Below are positions 57,446 through 64,000 of a stretch of 64,000 nt of DNA, one piece after another. Below the pieces are notes generated by a model. That model saw only the letters and a list, made by a program, of their open reading frames with translations, did no database searches and was not told the DNA's origin. The position numbers and the translations under genes were made by a program. Within the stretch, counting starts at the first letter, position 1; every line of letters starts with the position of its first letter. The DNA is taken from contig JBBPUQ010000005.1 in NCBI GenBank assembly GCA_038501195.1, positions 4,712,001 through 4,776,000 on the forward strand, read 5' to 3'. The DNA comes from Nemania diffusa (lineage: Eukaryota; Ascomycota; Sordariomycetes; Xylariales; Xylariaceae).

Positions 57446-59982
57446 TTAGCTTTTTACAAATTAATAATTTAAGCAGTAATAAATAAATTATATAAAACTT
57501 TTAATTAATAAATATTATTTATATATATATTTTAAATATATTAAAAAATATATTATTATATAAAGTTTTTTATATAAAAATCAATTTTAGCTAATTATAT
57601 AGTTTAACTTTTTTAAATTAATATAATATATTTATTTATAAATATAATTTAAATATTATTAAATTTAATTAAATTGTTTTTATTTAAAATTTATTTAAGT
57701 TTAATTTTAAATTTTATTATATAAAGTTTCGCTTTTTTTTTAATTAAAAATTTTAAAATTATAAAATTAAAAATATTATTTATTTATAATTTAATAATAT
57801 TAAATTTTTTAAAATTATTATTAATTATGAATAAATAAAAGTTATATAAAAAAATAGTTATTTTAAATTTTTAATAATAATATTTATAATATATTTTAAA
57901 TTAATATAAATTTAATTTAATTAATTTATATAATAATTATATAATTTATAATATAGTTTTTTTAAAATATTTATTTTTAAATTTAATAAATAAATATATA
58001 TAAATTTTTTATATAAACTTATTAATTAATTATATATATATTTATATAATATTTTATAGTTTATATATTATGTTATAGTTTTAAATTAAAATAAATTTAA
58101 AAGCTAAAATTAATTATTAATTTATTTATTAAATTATTAATAATTATATAAATATAATATTTGTTTTTAAATTGTTATATTTTTATATAATTAAATAGTT
58201 TTATTTTTAACTTTTTATATAAGTTTTAATTTAAAAATTCAAATGTTATAATATTTATTAAAATTATATTTTATAAATTTAAATATTTTTTATATAAACA
58301 GTTTATTAATTTTTATTATATTAAATTTTTCGAAAAAAAGTTTTAATATATTAATAATATTATTTATTTATAACTTAATAATTAATTTATAATTTTTTTT
58401 TTTTTTAACTAAAAAATATAAAGTTTAATTATATAAAAAAAGTTAAAAATTATATTAATTTTTTAAGTTAGCTTTTTTTTTTTTATATCATATTTATTAA
58501 AATAAATAATATATTATTTTTATTGTTTTATTTTTTATTTTTTATTATATAATAATAAAACTTGATTTATATATATTAAAACTTTATAAATTTATTAATT
58601 ATATTAATAATAATATTAAATTTTTTAATAGTTTATATTTTATATAATTTATTTTAGTTTTGTTTTTTTTACTATATAAATATTTTATTTTTTAATATTA
58701 ATATAAATATTTTATATAAAATAAATTAAAATTAAAATTAATTATATAATTAATTTTAATTTTAATTTATTTTTTTTTAAAATATTTTTATAGCTTTTTT
58801 AATAATTTTTATTTTTTATATAATATTAAAAAATAAAAAAAAATTTTAATTAATTTATAAATAAATATTAAAAATAAATAATATTAATATAAAACTATTA
58901 AATTTTATAATATTATTTAAAACTTTTATTATTATTTATAAAGTTTTTTTATTTTTTATATAATAATTTATTTTATTTTTTAAAATATTATATATATAAT
59001 AAAAAAGTTTATATATTTATTTAATTTTGTTAATAATTTAATAAGTTTTTATAAATATTTTTTAATATATAATATTTATAATTTTAATTTAATTTTAAAA
59101 TTTTTTAAATAAAAAATTTATATTTAAGTTATATATAATATAGTTTAAAAAACTTTAATATATATTAATTTAATATTTATAAAATATTTTTTATATATTT
59201 TTTATATTTATTATATAAAAAAATATTATAATTTAAAATAATATTATTAAATTAATTATATATAATATTTATTTATTATTTATTTATATAATATTAATTA
59301 TTATTTTATAATTAAAGTTATAATTATTTTTAATTATAAATTTAAACTATTTTAAAACTTAATTATATAATTAATAATAATAATAAAACTTTAAATTTTT
59401 TTTAAAATAAATTAATTAATATTATAGTTAATTTAAATCAATATTTTATATAATTCTTTTATATAAAAATATTTAAATTAATAATATAATTAATATAATT
59501 TAGTTTTAATAAAATATATATTAGTTTTATATAAATTAATATTAAAAAACAAATATTTTTATTTATAAATAATAAAAATTATATTTTTATTTTTTTATAT
59601 AATAATATTTTTAATATTATTAAAATATATATTTATTTTATTAATATTTTTTAATAAAAACAAAAATAAAATCAAAATATTTAAAATATAATATATAATA
59701 ATATTTAATATATTTTTTATTTATATAATATTTATAAATATAATAATATTATTTATATTAAACTTAATATATATATTTTTAAAGTTTTAATTTATTTTTA
59801 TATAAAAGTTTAACTTTAAATAAACTTTTAATTATATTTTTTTTATTATAAAATAATTAAAAATTTTTATATTTTATAGTTTTTTTTAATATTTTATATA
59901 ATATTAAAAATTAAAAATAAATTAATTAGTTAATATAATTTTATTATATAATTAAATATTTTTATTAATTATATAATAAAAG
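57446..59982 (-). mobile_element. retrotransposon relic B, right part
   Basis: It continues the homology interrupted at 49373: TTATATAAAACTTTTAATTA near 57490 aligns with TTATATATAGCTTTTAGTTA near 52490 of the delimited element. Alignment can be followed to about 59930, which matches about 54960. It ends where the next element begins at 59983. Confidence 0.6.
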
Positions 59983-60291
59983 TGTTAAACTAATGACTTA
60001 ATAGGATTTATATATATGTACTAAGTGTATATAACTAAGACTTGGACTAGGACCTTTATTAAATAACCGAATAAATAAAGAATACAAAAATTTACTAAAA
60101 TCCACAAAACTTATAGATTTTATGCACACACACATGTAAATAACTTATATACAACTCTTTTAGTTGTACTTTTTTTTGTAAAATATATATACAAATTAAT
60201 ATAAAATTTTAAAACTTAAAAACAAACTCTAAAACTTTACAGATTATTCCGAATCTTTTTGTATATATATATATAAAAAGTTCTACTAATA
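59983..60291 (+). repeat. putative 5' LTR of the second element
   Basis: Starts TGTTA and ends TAATA (probable former TAACA). It is not obviously similar to the 266-bp LTR. No partner copy is visible in the window, so the right boundary depends on the primer-binding-site alignment. Confidence 0.5.
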
Positions 60292-63200
60292 TTAATTAGT
60301 AATTATAAAACATAATTATAAATTAATAAAATAAAAAAGCAGAAACTAATTATTATTAAAAATAACTTTTGTATTATATTTTTTTTCTTTTTGTATAAAA
60401 AATAAATTATTATTTTTGTTAATTAGTTAAAAACGTGTTAAATTAACTGTTAAACAAACAAAGCTTAACTATTGTAAAGTTGAAGTTTTTTCTGTAATAA
60501 TTTAATTAACTTTTGTACAAAAATCAACAAAACTATAAACTATTTTATATATTTATTTTTTTAATTATTTTATTTATTTTATAACTTTTATTTTTTTATT
60601 TTTTATAATTATAACAATATTAATAATAAAAGCAGTAGTAGTAGCAGCAGCTGCAGCAGTTAACCAAGCTTAAAACAACAACTTAGTAGCTTTATATAAT
60701 AAAAATAACTTTATATATAAAAATATAGCTAAAAGTAGTAATATTTAAATAAAAATTTAAAAAAAAAAAACAGATCTGAAATATTAAAATATAACTATTA
60801 ATTTTAATATTTTTTTAGAATTTATAAAATTAATAACATATTTTATACAATATTTATATAACTATATATAACTAAAAGTTAAAAACAAACAATTTATACA
60901 AATATTTATAATAAACTTTAATAAATAAACAAAATTTATATTTATAAATATTAGTTGTATATTTAAACAAAAATTTAGTATTATAATTAAATATAATTTA
61001 AGTATTTAATTATATAATATAATATATAATAACAAGTTTATTTATATTTTTAAAAAATATAAAAACAACAATAATAACGAGTTAAATAATAATATGTTTA
61101 TATAAATAGTACTAGCTTTAGTATTTATATTAGCAAATATATTAGAACTTTTTGTTATATAAACAAATTTTTTAATACTACAACTAGTTATATTAAAACT
61201 AACAATATTAATATATTATATAATATTTAATATAAATAATTAAGTATTTAGTTTTTTTATACAAACAAAAATTTAAAAACTTATATTTATTTCTAAAATT
61301 TTTACTGCATATTTTATACTTTTATTTATATATAAAAATCGGTTATATAAACTTCTTTTTACTTAGATTATTTATAATAGTTTAATTGAAATAGTTTAAT
61401 TTATTATATTTACTAAAATATAGCGATCTGATTAAAACTACAGCAGTAAACTATATAATATATTATATAACAAAGTTTGAATTTTTATTTCGATATATTG
61501 TTAATTTAAAATTACTAAAAAACAATATTATGTAGTATTTTTTTTTATATTAAAAAAAAAAGCTAAACAGTATTATTTTAACTATATTAGTTTAATATAT
61601 AAATAAAACGAAATTTATATAATATTTAACAATTATTTTAATATAACAGTTAATTATAGTTAGTATTAAATCGACTGAACTATTATTACTTTTGTATAAA
61701 TAAAACAAAACAATTTAATAAAAACAATGTTTAAAGTATTAAAAACTATAATTAATAAATTTTAACTTATATAATATATTTTAAAATTTAGTTATAATAA
61801 AAAAATACTACTTTATATAACAGTTATATAAATATACTTTAGTATATTTAAATTTAAATTTGTTTTAATTAGTTAAAAACTTATATATAAAGCTTTATTT
61901 TTTAATTTATAAATAATATTATAAGTTTTTTTTAATTGAAAAATAAACTATTATTATATAACAAATGTTTATTTTGTTAATAAAAAATATAATACTAAAT
62001 ATTTGAAATAATTATATAGTTATAGCTTTAAAAAAAATTTTCGTTAAAAACTATAGCAATTATACAATAAAAATAACAGAAATAATAAAAAGTGCTTTAT
62101 TTATAAAAAGCTTAATTATTAATTTATTAATTATAGCTAACAAAAAAAATCGAAAACAAAAAAGCAATATTTTGCTATATATAATACTTTAAAATAAAAA
62201 GCTTTATTATATAAAAAGTATAATATATTTGTACTAAACTATAAAAGTAATAAAAACTTTTTATATAATAATAAATTTAATAACAACTTAAATTTTAAAA
62301 CTAAAAATAAAACAGTTTAATTTTTAATAAATTTAATATATTTTTATTATATAACAAAAAAAAATATATATATTTAAAATTAAATGTTAATATTAAACAA
62401 TTTTTATTTAAACAGTTAATATAGTATAAAATACTAAAATATTTTATAAAATATTAATATAGCTAAAGTTTTAACTATTAAAAAAGCCCAAACTAAAGCT
62501 TTTGTACAAAAAAACTTTTTTATACAAATAAACTAAACTTTAAGTAATATAACAATTTGATTTAGTAATATTAAAAGTTTTAAAGCTATAAATACTATAA
62601 CTATATTAATATTAATTAAATCAATTAAATTTTATATTTTAAATATATTAACTTTATTTTTATTATTATTACAAAATATAAATTAACTATATATTTATTT
62701 TAACAATATATAAAATATAATTATATAACAAAATAATATAACAGTATTAATTGTACAAAAATAAAAACACTTGTTTTTTAATATTAACTAATTAAAAACT
62801 ACAAGTTATTTTATAAAACAAAAACTTTAAAAATTACATTGTTAATTTAAATACTTTTGTATAAAAAAACTTATAAAGTTATTACAAAAAACTAAATATA
62901 ATAATATTAATATTTTAATATTTTAAAAAATTAAAAAGTTCTGCTACTATTATTAATTATATAATTAAGTTTTAAAAAAATTTAAATTTTTACTAAAAAA
63001 TAAATATAATTTTAATTATAAAATTGTTATTAATATTATATAAATTAACAAATAATCGACTTTATATATAATTAATATAAATATTTCGTTTTAAATAGTT
63101 AAATTTTTAAAATTTTTAAATATATATAATATTTAAAATATATTATACTAATGTTAAATTTTAGTATATTAAAAACTATTTAATTATATTATATATAATT

Positions 63201-64000
63201 TTAGTACAAATTTTTTGTTCAAAAAATTTTGCAATAATATATAATTAGTTAAAGCTTTATACAAAAAAATACTTATTAAAGCATACTAAGTTATCAGAAA
63301 AATCGAACAAATATATATATTATTTTGTTATATGTTCGATATTTTATACAAAAAAATCAGTTATTATATAAATAAAAAAACAGTATTATAAATAGTTATA
63401 AAAGTTTTAAATAATACAGTTAAACTAAATAGTTTTATATTTATTTTGCTAGTTTTTAGAACTTATTTTAAAATTAATAGCAACTTATTTTTTTTACTAA
63501 AAATTATTTAAAAAGCAAAAGCTATATAAAAAGTTATAAAAATATTAAAAAATATTTATATAAAAATTAATATTAATTAAACTATATAAACTAAAAACAA
63601 ACTAGTATTATTGTATAAAATACTTTTTTTATTTTTTTAAAGTAAAGTTATAATATAATAAAAACAAAAAAGCTAAACAAAACTATATAAAATTTTTATA
63701 ATTAAAAATTGTAACATTATAGTTAATATAATAAACAAATTAACTAAGTTCTATTATATATAAATTAAGTTATATTATTAATAAAAAGTTATATTTAACT
63801 TATTATATAAAAAAAATAACTTTTTATATAACTTTTTTTAAACTGTTAAATAGTTGCAACTTTAATACAAAAATAAACTAAAAAAATTATTTATAACTAC
63901 TAATAACTAATATTTTGTACTAAAAAAAGTTAATAATTATATTTTAGTTGTATAATTAAAACAAAATAATATAATTATTACATTTAATATATTTTTTAAA
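59983..64000 (+). mobile_element. second LTR retrotransposon, plus strand, truncated by window end
   Basis: A new sequence starts with TG at 59983 (TGTTAAACTAATGAC). I place an LTR at 59983-60291 ending TACTAATA (probably TACTAACA before mutation). It is followed by TAATTAGTAATTATAAAAC, which aligns with the putative primer-binding site of the 49374-57445 element by G-to-A changes, supporting plus orientation. The frame GCAGTAGTAGTAGCAGCAGC near 60626 gives an Ala/Val run followed by stop-riddled sequence, as a RIP-degraded gag would. The right end lies outside the window. Confidence 0.6.

Larger units (their letters stand above)
41091..64000. other. AT-saturated, RIP-degraded repeat block
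   Basis: From about 41090 to the window end the sequence is overwhelmingly A and T, with long stretches where G and C appear only every 20-50 bases. There is no open frame of note on either strand. Repeat copies inside it differ by transitions, as RIP predicts. Between 41.1 and 44.2 kb I see only small direct repeats; from 44.2 kb on, retrotransposon copies can be aligned by eye. The interior of the youngest element keeps more G/C than its surroundings. A centromere-like or heterochromatic block is possible. Confidence 0.85.

Noticed and set aside
41091..64000. Mitochondrial DNA or a CRISPR-like array as explanation for the AT block and its repeats
   Set aside because: No organellar genes, tRNAs or rRNAs are visible, the repeats are LTRs and degenerate copies with transition bias, and the minisatellite has no regular spacers.

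Overview
The window reads as nuclear DNA of a filamentous ascomycete (Pezizomycotina, most likely a Sordariomycete). The evidence is short GT-AG introns (54 to 262 nt), fungus-restricted families (CFEM, Clr5, Som1, Cox9), and AT-saturated blocks whose repeat copies differ almost only by C/T and G/A transitions, the mark of repeat-induced point mutation (RIP). I cannot name the species. All exon models below were built by hand from splice signals and frame continuity.

Layout. 1-7020: no gene found; microsatellites and many AGGTACCT-like short motifs. 7021-18148: a dense housekeeping block: an isochorismatase-like/AlkB/GST-like fusion, a FAR1-type transcription factor, a Rad51-superfamily protein without a Walker A motif, SOM1 (mitochondrial inner-membrane peptidase factor), COX9 (cytochrome c oxidase subunit VIIa) and MRPL22 (mitoribosomal uL22m). 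Three consecutive genes serve mitochondria, and COX9 and MRPL22 are divergent from one 454-bp promoter region. 19562-26991: a CFEM membrane protein and a zinc alcohol dehydrogenase, separated by 4.4 kb without a gene.

28152-30035 is an AT-rich block bounded by terminal inverted repeats with TA at both edges, which I read as a RIP-destroyed DNA transposon. Next to it, 30038-31280 holds a broken gene. A gene island follows: a 1285-residue Clr5/ankyrin protein, a two-pass membrane protein (DUF6601-like) and a HIT-domain protein.

From about 41100 to the window end the DNA is almost pure A/T. It is a graveyard of LTR retrotransposons. One complete element can be delimited (49374-57445: two 266-bp LTRs and a 5-bp target duplication), inserted into an older relative; a second element with a different LTR begins at 59983 and runs off the window. 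No obvious multi-gene pathway or defence operon is present. The most unusual items are the three-domain fusion with a replaced catalytic cysteine, the TIR element found from its edges, and the nested, delimitable RIP-degraded retroelements.
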